Source: Clostridia bacterium
GTDB taxonomy: Bacteria > Bacillota > Clostridia > Oscillospirales > RGIG5299
NCBI GenBank assembly: GCA_017504945.1
Contig: JAFVQJ010000002.1
Location: 62,001-126,000 of the forward strand
Reading direction: 5' to 3'
Length of the DNA: 64,000 nt
The position numbers were made by a program, and so were the translations under genes. The notes under the pieces were generated by a model, which saw only the letters and a program-made list of their open reading frames with translations, did not search any database and was not told where the DNA came from. This document shows positions 41,623 to 50,605 of this stretch, one piece after another; position 1 is the stretch's first letter, and every line of letters begins with the position of its first letter.

Positions 41623-42497
41623 TTTTTCGTGCTTCCTTTCGGGGTTTTGTCAAAATAGGCGCGCCTCTCGGTCGAAAGACGCATTTTTTCCTTTAAGCCT
41701 TCGGTGTCGCCGTTGGCGAGCATATTGCGTATTGCGGAAAATTCGGCTGAAAAGCAGTCCATTTGAGAAATGAGATTTTCTTTGTTCAAAAGAAACAGCT
41801 CACTCCACATATTTTCGTTTATTCTTGCAATTCGGGTGAGATCTCTGAAAGAGTCGCCGGTGTAATTTACAAGCTCCTTGCTGTCGTTGCAGGTCATAAG
41901 CGCGACTGCAATGCAGTGGGTGAGCTGTGAAACGAAGCCTATCATCTCGTCGTGCTCTTCGGGAGAAAGAACGGAAATTCTCTCAAAGCCGAGAATTTTG
42001 CCCAAGCTTTCGCACCATTTTATTGCCTTTTCGGTGTTTTTCTCGGTGGGAGTAACTATGTAGTTTGCGCCCTTGAAAATAGCGTCGTCGCTGTTTTCAA
42101 CACCGTAGACCTCTTTACCTGCCATGGGGTGCGCCGCGATATATTCAACGTCGCTGCGAAGAATTTGCTGTATTTCATAAACGACGGCGCTCTTAACGCC
42201 CGTTACGTCGGTAATATAGGCGCCGCTCTTGAAATGTTGCTGATTTTTCTCTATCCAATCCTTAAAAACGGCGGGATAAAGGGCAAAAATTACCGCGTCT
42301 GCCTCAGAAACGAGAGCAGGGTCTACAGTTGCCGAGCCGTTATCTATAATGCCGTTTCTGACGGCGTAGTCTATCGAGTCTTGCTTTGCGTCTATTGCGG
42401 TAACGTAAAAGCCGAGCCTTTTAAGAGCCTTGGCATAGCTTCCGCCCATAAGACCGAGACCTACTATTAAAATTTTAACGTCAGTTATCCATTCCAT
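41619..42497 (-). CDS. tyrA: prephenate dehydrogenase
   Basis: NAD-dependent enzyme of tyrosine synthesis (292 residues). The dinucleotide motif GLGLMGGSYA is near residue 13; ITDVTGVKSAV, AAHPMAGKEVYG and SQLTHCIAVAL follow. No chorismate mutase or ACT domain is fused, so regulation through an ACT domain is absent. It overlaps aroA by 17 bases and aroF by four. Confidence 0.93.
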   Translation of the reverse strand: MEWITDVKILIVGLGLMGGSYAKALKRLGFYVTAIDAKQDSIDYAVRNGIIDNGSATVDPALVSEADAVIFALYPAVFKDWIEKNQQHFKSGAYITDVTGVKSAVVYEIQQILRSDVEYIAAHPMAGKEVYGVENSDDAIFKGANYIVTPTEKNTEKAIKWCESLGKILGFERISVLSPEEHDEMIGFVSQLTHCIAVALMTCNDSKELVNYTGDSFRDLTRIARINENMWSELFLLNKENLISQMDCFSAEFSAIRNMLANGDTEGLKEKMRLSTERRAYFDKTPKGSTKK

Positions 42498-43701
42498 CTG
42501 TTTCTACCTCAATACCAAGAGATATAAGCTTATCAAAAAAGTCGGGAAAGCTCTTGTTTATTGCTTCGGCACCGTAAATACTGCCACCCGTAACGGATAG
42601 CAAAACGGAAAGCGCCATTACTATTCTGTGGTCGTTGTGACCGAAAAGAGCCTCTTTCGGAGGCTTCAGACCGAAAGAAGCAACGGTAACGGTGTTTTCG
42701 CCTACGGTAACGTCAACGCCAAGCTTGGAAAGCTCCGTTTTCATTGCCTCTGCTCTGTCGCTCTCCTTTATTTTAAGGCGCGCCGTGCCGCAAAAGCTTC
42801 CGCCGCCCTTTACCGCCGCCACCGCGAAAAGCACGGGACCGAGGTCGGGGCAGTTTGAAATATCAAGAACCTCGTCGGCGCTTGAAAGCCTTTCAAAGTA
42901 GTCGAAAAAGACCTTGTCGCCCTGAAGGCTGTTTTCATCAAGCCCCAAAACCCTTACGTCGCCGCCGACGGTGTTTAAAGCCTCTAAAAAGGCGGCGTTT
43001 GAATAGTCGCCCTCAACCGTTATATCCTGCGGCAAATAGCTTTGAAGGCCGCCTATTTCAAACACGTTTTTCGCTTTTTCCTTTATCTTGACGCCAAACT
43101 GCGAAAGTGCGGAAACGGTCATATCTATATATGAGCGGCTCTCAACGGGGGGAATAAGCGTTAAGGTGCTGCTTTCCTTTAAAAGCGGGAGCGCAAACAA
43201 AAGACCGCTTACAAACTGACTGCTTATATCTCCTCTTATCGCGTAGTCGCCGCTTTTTAAGGTGCCGCAGACGGTGAGAGAGTCTTTTTTAAGAGAAAAT
43301 AAAATCCCTTGCTTTTTGCATATCTCTTCATAAACGCCAAGCGGACGCGAAAAAAGCTTTTCACTTCCGATAAAGGTTATTTTTTTGCCGCAAAGAAGCG
43401 CGATGGGAATAAAAAAGCGAAGTGTGCTTCCGCATTCGCGGCAATTTAAAACGGCGCCGTCGGGAACCGACGAAATATTTATACCGCTTATGGTTACCGT
43501 ATCGTTTTCATAGCAAAAATCTGCGCCGAGCGCCTTTAAGCAGTCAAGCGTTGCAAGCACATCCTGCGACGGCGCAACGCCTCTTACCGTGCTTTTTTTC
43601 GCAGAAAGACCTGCGGATATCAGCAGACGGTGAGCCATACTCTTTGAGGGCGGCGCAAAGACCGTGCCCCTTGCAGATGAGGGCTTGAAGGTTGCTGTCA
43701 T
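42481..43701 (-). CDS. aroA: EPSP synthase
   Basis: 3-phosphoshikimate 1-carboxyvinyltransferase of 406 residues. Recognised by PPSKSMAHRLLISAGLS near residue 17, GECGSTLRF-like NCRECGSTLRFFIP near 87 and RIKESDRAEAM-like LKIKESDRAEAM near 310. The start overlaps the aroQ stop (ATGA). Confidence 0.96.
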   Translation of the reverse strand: MTATFKPSSARGTVFAPPSKSMAHRLLISAGLSAKKSTVRGVAPSQDVLATLDCLKALGADFCYENDTVTISGINISSVPDGAVLNCRECGSTLRFFIPIALLCGKKITFIGSEKLFSRPLGVYEEICKKQGILFSLKKDSLTVCGTLKSGDYAIRGDISSQFVSGLLFALPLLKESSTLTLIPPVESRSYIDMTVSALSQFGVKIKEKAKNVFEIGGLQSYLPQDITVEGDYSNAAFLEALNTVGGDVRVLGLDENSLQGDKVFFDYFERLSSADEVLDISNCPDLGPVLFAVAAVKGGGSFCGTARLKIKESDRAEAMKTELSKLGVDVTVGENTVTVASFGLKPPKEALFGHNDHRIVMALSVLLSVTGGSIYGAEAINKSFPDFFDKLISLGIEVETDGMDN

Positions 43702-44135
43702 TTATTCAAAACCTCTTTTGAAAGAAAATCTATTGCCTCGATATACCCCGAAATGCCCTTGCCCGTTATCGTCTTAACGCAGGCGGCGCGCACGAAGCTT
43801 ACCTGACGGAAATCCTCGCGCTCCTCCACCTTTGAGATATGCACCTCGACGGTGGGAATTCCCACTGCCTTAACGGCGTCGAGAATGGCAATGCTGGTGT
43901 GAGTGTAGGCGCCGGGATTTATAACGATGCCGTCGGTGTTGCCGTAGCACGCCTGAATGGCGTCAACGAGGTCGCCCTCGTGGTTTGACTGATAGAGCGA
44001 AAGCTCAATGCCGAGCTTCTTTGCATGCTCGGTAACGCGGGATTTAAGAGCCTCGTAGCTTTCGCTGCCGTAAAGGGCGGGCTCTCTTATTCCGAGCATA
44101 TTTATGTTGGGACCGTTTAAAACCAAAATCTTCAT
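43698..44135 (-). CDS. aroQ: 3-dehydroquinate dehydratase, type II
   Basis: Small dodecameric type II enzyme (145 residues) of the shikimate pathway: LNGPNINMLGIREPALYG at the start, YQSNHEGDLVD near 48, INPGAYTHTSIA near 72 and VEVHISKVEERE near 96. It shares one base with the stop of aroE-aroK. Confidence 0.97.
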   Translation of the reverse strand: MKILVLNGPNINMLGIREPALYGSESYEALKSRVTEHAKKLGIELSLYQSNHEGDLVDAIQACYGNTDGIVINPGAYTHTSIAILDAVKAVGIPTVEVHISKVEEREDFRQVSFVRAACVKTITGKGISGYIEAIDFLSKEVLNK

Positions 44136-45367
44136 TATAAAAACCTCTTTATCGCGTCGGCGGTATTTTCGGGCGTTTCCGAAACTCCTACCGTTATATC
44201 TGCCGCGGCGCAGTAGATGGGATAGCGCACGCCGTAAAGCGCTTCGATCTTTTCCTTTTTGTCGGCAAGGGGACGGTCGTCGGTGGGAATAAGCTCGGAA
44301 ACGGGACGGTCAAGAAAAAAGATCTTGCCGTTTTTCTTAAGCTCGTTTACGTTTTTGCGGCGAAGCACCGCACCGCCTCCGGTGGAGATGACGGTGCCGT
44401 TTAAAAGACCCGCCTCTTTTATTACCTCCGACTCGAGATCGCGAAAATACTCCTCGCCGAAGCGCGAAAATATCTCGGTTATCTCCATACCTGCTTTTTT
44501 AACTATAAGCTCGTCGGTGTCGACAAAGGGCATTGAAAGCTCGGCGGCAAGCGTTTTGCCGACAGTGCTTTTCCCCGAGCCCGGCATTCCGACAAGAACG
44601 ATATTTTGCTTTTTTTGAAGAATATCGCGGTAAATTCTATTTGTAATTTCAGCTGAAAGTTTCTTGCCCGTAAATATTTCGGCGGCAAGAATTGCCTGCG
44701 CAACGAGCATATAAAGCCCGTTTTCCGCCTTTATTCCCCTCTCTCTTGCGTCAAGCATAAGACGGGTGTTAAGCGGATTGTAGATAACGTCTATCACGCC
44801 GAGAAGGTTATTAAAGCCGTCGAGCGAGATGGGCGCGGCGTCGGTTAAAGGAAACATACCGACGGGTGTGGCGTTCAAAATAACGTCGGCATCAAGGTGG
44901 AGAGAAACGGCTTCGCCGTAGCTTATCGCCGTGTCGCTTTTTGTTCGGCTTACCGTTATAACGCTTGCGGCTCCGAGGTCGGAAATTACGGCGCGTGCTG
45001 TTTTTGCGGTGCCGCCCGTGCCGAGAATAAGCACCTTTTTGCCCTTTATTTCAATGCCGCTTTTCAAAATTAAAGCCGTCATACCGCCGTAATCGGTGTT
45101 ATCGCCGTATAAAACGCCGTTTTTATTTACTACTGTGTTTACGGCGCCTATTTTTTTTGCTCTGTCGCTTATTTCGTGAAGATAGGGAATTACCGCTTCC
45201 TTATAGGGAATGGTGACGTTTATTCCGCGAAAATCGCGCTGTGTCATAAAGCGGTGAAGGTCGTCCCTTGAAACCTCGCAGAGCTCGTAGCCGTAATAGC
45301 CCAGTTTTTCGTGTATTTCCTTTGAAAAGCTGTGGGGAAGATGCTCCCCGATAAGACCGTGATCCAT
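44135..45367 (-). CDS. aroE-aroK: fused shikimate dehydrogenase-shikimate kinase
   Basis: Bifunctional protein of 410 residues. The first 260 residues are shikimate dehydrogenase (PHSFSKEIHEKLG, NVTIPYKEAV, GAVNTVV, the NADP motif LGTGGTAKTARAV). The remainder is shikimate kinase with Walker A GMPGSGKSTVGK near 268, FVDTDELIV, FRDLESEVI and STGGGAVLR. The two steps, reduction of dehydroshikimate and phosphorylation of shikimate, are consecutive. GGAGG precedes the ATG at 45367, one base after the aroC stop. An in-frame upstream extension to 45529 lies within aroC and is not used. Confidence 0.95.
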   Translation of the reverse strand: MDHGLIGEHLPHSFSKEIHEKLGYYGYELCEVSRDDLHRFMTQRDFRGINVTIPYKEAVIPYLHEISDRAKKIGAVNTVVNKNGVLYGDNTDYGGMTALILKSGIEIKGKKVLILGTGGTAKTARAVISDLGAASVITVSRTKSDTAISYGEAVSLHLDADVILNATPVGMFPLTDAAPISLDGFNNLLGVIDVIYNPLNTRLMLDARERGIKAENGLYMLVAQAILAAEIFTGKKLSAEITNRIYRDILQKKQNIVLVGMPGSGKSTVGKTLAAELSMPFVDTDELIVKKAGMEITEIFSRFGEEYFRDLESEVIKEAGLLNGTVISTGGGAVLRRKNVNELKKNGKIFFLDRPVSELIPTDDRPLADKKEKIEALYGVRYPIYCAAADITVGVSETPENTADAIKRFL

Positions 45368-45368
45368 T

Positions 45369-46466
45369 TTATTTGCCTCCGAGCCAATCGGTGCCGTAGC
45401 GCTGTGCGAGAATATCGCAAAGGGTGAGAGCGGTAACGCTGTCGACCACCACGCGAGCGCGGTGGATAATTGCGGGGTCGTGCCTGCCCTCGATCTGCAG
45501 GGTAGCGTTTTCGTTTGAAGAAATATCAACGGTGTCCTGCTTTTTATAGATAGAGGGGGTGGGCTTTATTGCAAGACGGAAGATTATCGGCATACCGTTT
45601 GTAATGCCGCCGTTTATTCCGCCGTTGTTGTTGGTCCTGGTAACAACCTTGCCGTTTTCAATGCAAAAGGGATCGTTATATTCGCTGCCCTTTAAGTCGA
45701 TCTTATCGAAGGCAGAGGAAAAATCAATGCCCTTTACTGCGGGAATTGAGAAAAGCGCGTGGGAAAGAAGGCTCTCAACGCTGTCGAACCACGGCTCGCC
45801 CACTCCTGCGGGCATACCGTAAACGGCGGTCTCCAAAATGCCGCCCACGCTGTCGCCCTCGTTTGCGGCGGCGGTAACAGCCGCCTTCATCGGCTCCTCA
45901 AGAGAGCTGTTTATAAGCGCGAATTCCTTTTCGCAAAGCGCGGTTATATCGGACTTTATATCTGCGGAAAAGGGAGAATCGGAGATCGATGCGAGGCGCG
46001 CGATATGAGTTCCTATAAATATTCCCTTTTGCTTTAACGCCGATATGCAAACGGCACCCGCCGCGACGAGAGCCGCGGTTATTCTGCCACTGAAATGACC
46101 GCCTCCGCGGTAATCCTCAAAGCCGTGATATTTGCAGTACGCCGTATAATCGGCGTGGCCGGGACGGACAAGAAAGCGCGTTTTCGCATAGTCCTTGCTC
46201 TTTTGGTCGGCGTTGGGAATAATGATGGCAATGGGAGTACCCGTGGTTTTCCCCTCGAAAACGCCGCTGACTATTCTGAACGGATCGCTTTCCTTTCTTT
46301 GAGTGGAGATCCTTCCCGACGGTCTGCGCAGGGAAAGCTGTGAGGCGATGAAAGCCTCGTCTATTTCAATACCGGGGGCAAGTCCGTCTATAACGGCGCC
46401 TATCTCGGCTCCGTGACTCTCGCCGAAGAGGGTGACGGAAACGCTTACGCCAAAGGTATTTTTCAT
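45369..46466 (-). CDS. aroC: chorismate synthase
   Basis: FMN-dependent enzyme of 365 residues giving chorismate. Signatures are GESHGAEIGAVIDG near residue 15, RRPSGRISTQRKESD near 48, RPGHADYTAYCKY near 100 and the terminal EGRHDPAIIHRARVV. It lies two bases after aroB. Confidence 0.97.
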   Translation of the reverse strand: MKNTFGVSVSVTLFGESHGAEIGAVIDGLAPGIEIDEAFIASQLSLRRPSGRISTQRKESDPFRIVSGVFEGKTTGTPIAIIIPNADQKSKDYAKTRFLVRPGHADYTAYCKYHGFEDYRGGGHFSGRITAALVAAGAVCISALKQKGIFIGTHIARLASISDSPFSADIKSDITALCEKEFALINSSLEEPMKAAVTAAANEGDSVGGILETAVYGMPAGVGEPWFDSVESLLSHALFSIPAVKGIDFSSAFDKIDLKGSEYNDPFCIENGKVVTRTNNNGGINGGITNGMPIIFRLAIKPTPSIYKKQDTVDISSNENATLQIEGRHDPAIIHRARVVVDSVTALTLCDILAQRYGTDWLGGK

Positions 46467-46468
46467 CT

Positions 46469-47488
46469 TTATTCACTCACTTTCACAATCGAGCATATTT
46501 TCTCGTAAAGCTTATCGGGTGTTGTTGAAACTATTTCAAAGCTTGCTATCTCGTTTACCGTAATAACGTCTATTTTGCCGCCTGACGCCTTTTTATCGTG
46601 AAGGACGGCGTCGTATATGGCTTTCGCGTCAAAATCACAGCAAACGGGCAGGGAAAGCTTATTTAAGACCTTTAAAAGTCGTTTACGGACGTTTTCACCG
46701 CACATTGCCACCATTCCGACGGCAACGCACTCGCCGTGATACATTCCGCTTTTTGCGCCCTCGCTCTCAACGCCGTGACCGACGGTGTGGCCGAAATTGA
46801 GTATCTTGCGAAGTCCGCTTTCTCTCTCGTCCTGCTCGACGACGTAGCGCTTTATCTTAAGAGAGCGCTCGATTATTACGTCGATGCTTCCGTAGATATC
46901 GCCGTTTTCAAAAATGTCGAAAAGCTCCTTGTCGGAGGTGAGCGACATCTTCACCGCCTCGGCAAGACCGTTTGATATCTGGCGCGCGGGAAGGGTCTTC
47001 AAGGTGTCGGGGTCGATGACCACCTTTTTGGGCTGGTAAAAGGCACCGACGATGTTTTTGATATTCGAAAGATTTACCGCAGTCTTTCCGCCTATCGAGG
47101 AGTCGACCTGCGAAAGCACGGTTGTGGGAAGGTTGTAAAAATCAATACCGCGCATATAGCAGGCGGCGGTAAAGCCCGAAAGGTCGCCCACCACGCCGCC
47201 GCCGACGGCAACGACGCAGTCCTTTCTCGAAAAGCCCTTTTCGAGCATAAAGCAAAGAAGCTTCTCAAAGGTTGAAATGCTCTTGCTCTCCTCGCCCGAC
47301 GGCACGGTGAAGATATATCCCTCTTTGGAGAGGCTCTTTACCGTTTCCGAATAGTCTGCGGGAACGCCCGAATCGGTAACTATAAGCACCTTGCGGTCAA
47401 GGTCAAGAAGAGTGTTTATTTTCCCAAGCGCGCCTCTTTCAACCACGATATCGTAGCTGCGCTCGCCCAAGGATACGGGGATTATCAT
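46469..47488 (-). CDS. aroB: 3-dehydroquinate synthase
   Basis: NAD- and metal-dependent enzyme of 339 residues. Segments PSGEESKSISTFEKL, GGGVVGDLSGFTAACYMRG near residue 97, PTTVLSQVDSSIGGKTAVN and LNFGHTVGHGVE near 230 (metal His) are all present. The ATG overlaps the pheA stop by one base. Confidence 0.97.
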   Translation of the reverse strand: MIIPVSLGERSYDIVVERGALGKINTLLDLDRKVLIVTDSGVPADYSETVKSLSKEGYIFTVPSGEESKSISTFEKLLCFMLEKGFSRKDCVVAVGGGVVGDLSGFTAACYMRGIDFYNLPTTVLSQVDSSIGGKTAVNLSNIKNIVGAFYQPKKVVIDPDTLKTLPARQISNGLAEAVKMSLTSDKELFDIFENGDIYGSIDVIIERSLKIKRYVVEQDERESGLRKILNFGHTVGHGVESEGAKSGMYHGECVAVGMVAMCGENVRKRLLKVLNKLSLPVCCDFDAKAIYDAVLHDKKASGGKIDVITVNEIASFEIVSTTPDKLYEKICSIVKVSE

Positions 47489-48600
47489 TATATCTCCTCC
47501 TCTATGTCAAACGAGCTTGCGGCGGAATATCTGCCCGCGATCTTGAGCATCTCGCAGTGCTTTGAAAGCTCTTTAAGCATTTTTTTGCCGTTTTCGGAGT
47601 TTTCATCGCCCTCCGCCTCGACGTAAAAATAATACTGGAAGGGGAGCGATTTCATCGGACGGCTGCGAAGCGCCTTCATATTGAAGCCGTGCTCACCGAT
47701 AACGTTTATCGCCTTTGCCAAGGCACCCGCAACGTGATTGACGGTGAAGAAGAGAAGGAAGGTGCTTCCCTCGCGGGAGGATTCTCTTGCGCTTTCAGTT
47801 TTTGAAAAAACGGCAAAGCGAGTGGTATTTAGCTTGCTCTCGTTTATATCGTGGTCAATCAGCTCAAGACCGTAGAGCTTTGCGGCGCCGACACTTGCTA
47901 TCGCGGCAACTGACTTGTCGTTCTTATCAAGGACCGCCTTTGCCGCTCTCGCGGTATTTTCGGCGTTTTCGGTCTTAAAGCCGTGGCTTTTTATATAGGG
48001 TGCGCACTGCTCAAGCGCTTGTGGGTGACTGATGACAGTTTTTATATCCTCAAGCTTTGCGCCCTTTACGCCGAGCAAATTCTGCGTTATGTGAAGATTA
48101 TAAAGCCCGTTTATATGGAGCTTTCCGTTGAAGATGAGGTCAAACACCTGACCTACCTCGCCTGCATAGCTGTTTTCGGTGGGAAGCACCGCAAGGTCGC
48201 ACTCGCCGCTTTCGACTGCGGCGTAGGCAAGCTCGAAGGAGGGGTAGGAGATAAGAGCGGCATCGGGGAAGATATGCTTTGCGGCAATGTGGGCAAAGGC
48301 ACCCTCAACGCCCGAATAGGCAACCTTCGCACCCTCGGTAAGACGGTGCTGATACTGCTTGGAGACCTCCATGGTGTTTTGCAAGAAGGTCAGGTAATAG
48401 CCCTTTAACGAGTCATCGTCAATATAACCTTCGTTTCGGGCGATGACGCGCTCCTCCTGAGCGGCGTCGAAAATGGGCAGACCGCGCTCCTTTTTATATT
48501 CGGCAACCTCCTTTACCGCCTTCATTCTGCGGACGAAGAGGGAGGCGATCTCGCGGTCGATCTCGCTTATTTCTTTTCTTGCATCCTCGATATTTTTCAT
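47488..48600 (-). CDS. pheA: bifunctional chorismate mutase-prephenate dehydratase
   Basis: Phenylalanine-pathway enzyme of 370 residues: an AroQ-type chorismate mutase domain (residues 1-85, ISEIDREIASLFVRRM), prephenate dehydratase (about 95-275, SGVEGAFAHIAA and LNTTRFAVFSK) and a C-terminal ACT domain (from about 290, GALAKAINVIGEHGFNMKALRSRP), the usual site of phenylalanine feedback. The ATG at 48600 is preferred because AAAAAGGAC lies about 9 bases upstream; an in-frame start at 48621 lies before that site. It is the first biosynthetic gene of the operon. Confidence 0.95.
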   Translation of the reverse strand: MKNIEDARKEISEIDREIASLFVRRMKAVKEVAEYKKERGLPIFDAAQEERVIARNEGYIDDDSLKGYYLTFLQNTMEVSKQYQHRLTEGAKVAYSGVEGAFAHIAAKHIFPDAALISYPSFELAYAAVESGECDLAVLPTENSYAGEVGQVFDLIFNGKLHINGLYNLHITQNLLGVKGAKLEDIKTVISHPQALEQCAPYIKSHGFKTENAENTARAAKAVLDKNDKSVAAIASVGAAKLYGLELIDHDINESKLNTTRFAVFSKTESARESSREGSTFLLFFTVNHVAGALAKAINVIGEHGFNMKALRSRPMKSLPFQYYFYVEAEGDENSENGKKMLKELSKHCEMLKIAGRYSAASSFDIEEEI

Positions 48601-48624
48601 TGAGATACAGTCCTTTTTCAAAAA

Positions 48625-49323
48625 TTATATAGCCAGAAGCTTCATTAAGAAGTAGACAAGCGGAACGAAGATAAATGCAGGCAGCATATTTGCGATTTTG
48701 AATTTCGCAAGCCCCAAAATGTTTATGCCGAGCCCTATTATCATAACGCTGCCGGCGCAGGTGAGCTCTGCAACGAGGGCGGCGTCGGTAAGCAGGGGCT
48801 GCAAAAGCCCTGCAAGAAGAACGAGCGCGCCCTGAAATACCAGCACGAAGAGAGAGGCAAATATTACGCCTATTCCGAGCGAGGCGGCGAGCATCGACGA
48901 TGAAAAGAGGTCGAGCACCGACTTGGTTATAAGAAGCTCGTTATCGCCAAACAGACCCGCATTTAACGAGCCGACCACCGTCATTGCCCCTACGCAAAAG
49001 ACGAGGCTTGCGGTAACGAAGCCCTCGGCGACCGACGTCTTGCCGTTATCACGCTTAAGCTTTTTTCCTATAAAGGAGCCGAGCCTTTCTATCCTTCCGT
49101 CGATGTCGATAAGGGTGCCGAGTGCCGTGCCGAGCGCCATCGAGAGAATGAGAATAACGGCGTTGTTGCCCTCAAGGGCGCCGTCAATTCCGATATATAC
49201 GGTGCAAAGACCGATAACGACCATTACCGCCTTGGTAATTCTTTCGGGTAAAAGCTTTTTAAAAACAAGACCTATACTGCTGCCGACAATGACGAGCAGA
49301 ACGTTGAGTAAAACTGCGAGCAT
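48625..49323 (-). CDS. DUF554 family membrane protein
   Basis: Integral membrane protein of 232 residues with six to seven hydrophobic helices. Characteristic DUF554 stretches are LLVIVGSSIGLVFKKLLPE, ALGTALGTLIDID and FCVGAMTVVGSLNAGL. Function is unknown; a transporter role has been suggested for the family. It is directly downstream of the only promoter seen for the aro genes, so it leads that transcript. Confidence 0.85.
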   Translation of the reverse strand: MLAVLLNVLLVIVGSSIGLVFKKLLPERITKAVMVVIGLCTVYIGIDGALEGNNAVILILSMALGTALGTLIDIDGRIERLGSFIGKKLKRDNGKTSVAEGFVTASLVFCVGAMTVVGSLNAGLFGDNELLITKSVLDLFSSSMLAASLGIGVIFASLFVLVFQGALVLLAGLLQPLLTDAALVAELTCAGSVMIIGLGINILGLAKFKIANMLPAFIFVPLVYFLMKLLAI

Positions 49324-49354
49324 AATATTACCTTTTAATTATAAATAATAAAAT

Positions 49355-49383
49355 ATTATATCACACATAAAAAGGCGTTGCAA
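49355..49383 (-). promoter_or_regulatory. promoter of the DUF554-aro operon
   Basis: Minus strand TTGCAA (49383-49378), 17-bp spacer, TATAAT (49360-49355). The leader before the first start codon is only about 25 bases, too short for a T-box or attenuator. Confidence 0.75.
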
Positions 49384-49406
49384 TATTTTTTGAGCTTCAA
49401 AAAAGA

Positions 49407-49432
49407 AAAAAGCAGTCAAACGACTGCTTTTA
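49407..49432 (-). terminator. terminator overlapping the end of azlD
   Basis: AAAAGCAGTC and GACTGCTTTT arms with a CGTTTG-type loop; the azlD stop codon (49416-49418) lies inside the hairpin. Confidence 0.75.
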
Positions 49433-49736
49433 AAACGATTTCTGCCAAAAAAGCCGTGAGTGAGGAAGCTATCGCAACGGTAGTAAGGCTCTTTCCCATT
49501 ATTGCAAAAACCACTGCCGCTATAACGCCGAGCGATGCGGCAAATACGTTTCCGGTGGCGTAAAGGGCGGCGGGGAAGGTCATCGCCGCAAGGACGGTGT
49601 AGGGAATATAGTGCAAAAAGGAGCGAATAAAGCGGTTTTCTATCTTCTTTTTAACGGCGGCGAAGGGAATTGCTCTGATGAGGTAAGTCGAGCCTGCGAG
49701 AATGAGAAGATAGATAAAAAACTGAAGATTATCCAT
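49416..49736 (-). CDS. azlD: AzlD small subunit of branched-chain amino acid exporter
   Basis: Membrane protein of 106 residues with four hydrophobic segments and the AzlD features YLIRAIPFAAVKKKIENRF and LHYIPYTVLAAMTFPA. It functions with AzlC in export of branched-chain amino acids or analogues. It overlaps the azlC stop by 8 bases. Its last codons form part of the terminator hairpin. Confidence 0.9.
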   Translation of the reverse strand: MDNLQFFIYLLILAGSTYLIRAIPFAAVKKKIENRFIRSFLHYIPYTVLAAMTFPAALYATGNVFAASLGVIAAVVFAIMGKSLTTVAIASSLTAFLAEIVLKAVV

Positions 49737-50442
49737 TTTCGGCTTCCTCCTTTATCGGAAATAAAAGAGCGCCGAGAGCCGCCGCGGCTACGGCGGAAAT
49801 GCTTATTGCAAGACCGCTTGATAGAGTATTGAGCAACGGCAGATAGTAAAAAGCACAGCTTAACGCTACGGCGACACCGATTATCAGAAGAAGTGATGCC
49901 GATCTTTTTGCGTCGGGTGCGATTATCGCAATAAACATACCGTAAATTGCAAGACAAAGAGCGTTCATTACGCTGCTTGGCAAAACGTTTCCCAAAAGAG
50001 CGCCGAAAAGGGTGCCGAGCGCCCAACCGAAATAGGGGATGGTAGCAAGACCTGTAAAAAATTTCACCGAAACGCTTTTTTGCTGCGATGCAACGGCAAA
50101 TATCTCGTCGGTCATAAAAAATCCGAGCAGAAAACGGGCTGCTCCCTTGAATTCCGGAGAGACCTTTTGCGAAAGCGAGACCGACATAAACGAATAGCGC
50201 AGATTTATAGTTATCTGCGAAATGAGCATTTCAATATACTGACCGGGGTGGATCATTATTCCCACGCCCGCAAGCTGACCGGCTGAGGTAAGCGTTGTCA
50301 TTGAAATGACCACCGCCTGCCACCAGTAAAGCCCGTATGAAACGGCGAGAATACCGAAGGTAAAGGATACCGAAAGGTATCCGAGTCCAATGGGAATTCC
50401 CGCCACAAGACCTTTTTTAAAATCGTTCATTTTGCCGTTCAA
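49729..50442 (-). CDS. azlC: AzlC large subunit of branched-chain amino acid exporter
   Basis: Membrane protein of 237 residues of the AzlC (LIV-E) family: GIPIGLGYLSVSFTFGILA near residue 15, LTSAGQLAGVG, and INLRYSFMSVSLS near 79. TTG at 50442 has AAAGG six bases upstream; ATG at 50430 is possible but lacks a good site. Substrate cannot be read from sequence. It is divergent from the GntR operon. Confidence 0.88.
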   Translation of the reverse strand: MNGKMNDFKKGLVAGIPIGLGYLSVSFTFGILAVSYGLYWWQAVVISMTTLTSAGQLAGVGIMIHPGQYIEMLISQITINLRYSFMSVSLSQKVSPEFKGAARFLLGFFMTDEIFAVASQQKSVSVKFFTGLATIPYFGWALGTLFGALLGNVLPSSVMNALCLAIYGMFIAIIAPDAKRSASLLLIIGVAVALSCAFYYLPLLNTLSSGLAISISAVAAAALGALLFPIKEEAENG

Positions 50443-50465
50443 ACCGTGCCTTTGAAAGAAATTTT

Positions 50466-50519
50466 CGGAAATATGAATTTCCGATTGAGTATTATACTAC
50501 AAATCATTGCTCTTTTCAA
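50466..50519 (-). promoter_or_regulatory. azlCD promoter and leader palindrome
   Basis: Minus strand TTGAAA (50519-50514), 17-bp spacer, TATAAT (50496-50491). Just downstream is a perfect inverted repeat CGGAAAT-ATGA-ATTTCCG (50466-50483), a candidate operator. Confidence 0.65.
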
Positions 50520-50543
50520 CAAAAAACTTTTTTAAAAAAGTGG

Positions 50544-50591
50544 TTGACAAACGGAAAAGAGTAGTGTATTATTGTATTAGAACAATAATAC
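50544..50591 (+). promoter_or_regulatory. GntR-ABC operon promoter with operator
   Basis: TTGACA (50544-50549), 17-bp spacer, TATTAT (50567-50572). A perfect 10-bp inverted repeat GTATTATTGT (50566-50575) / ACAATAATAC (50582-50591) with a six-base centre covers the -10 and start site, as expected for autorepression by a YtrA-type GntR protein. Confidence 0.8.
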
Positions 50592-50605
50592 AAGGAGGCG
50601 ATGAT

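Noticed and set aside
49324-49355. T-box or attenuator before the aro operon
   Set aside because: Only about 25 bases separate the promoter from the first start codon.
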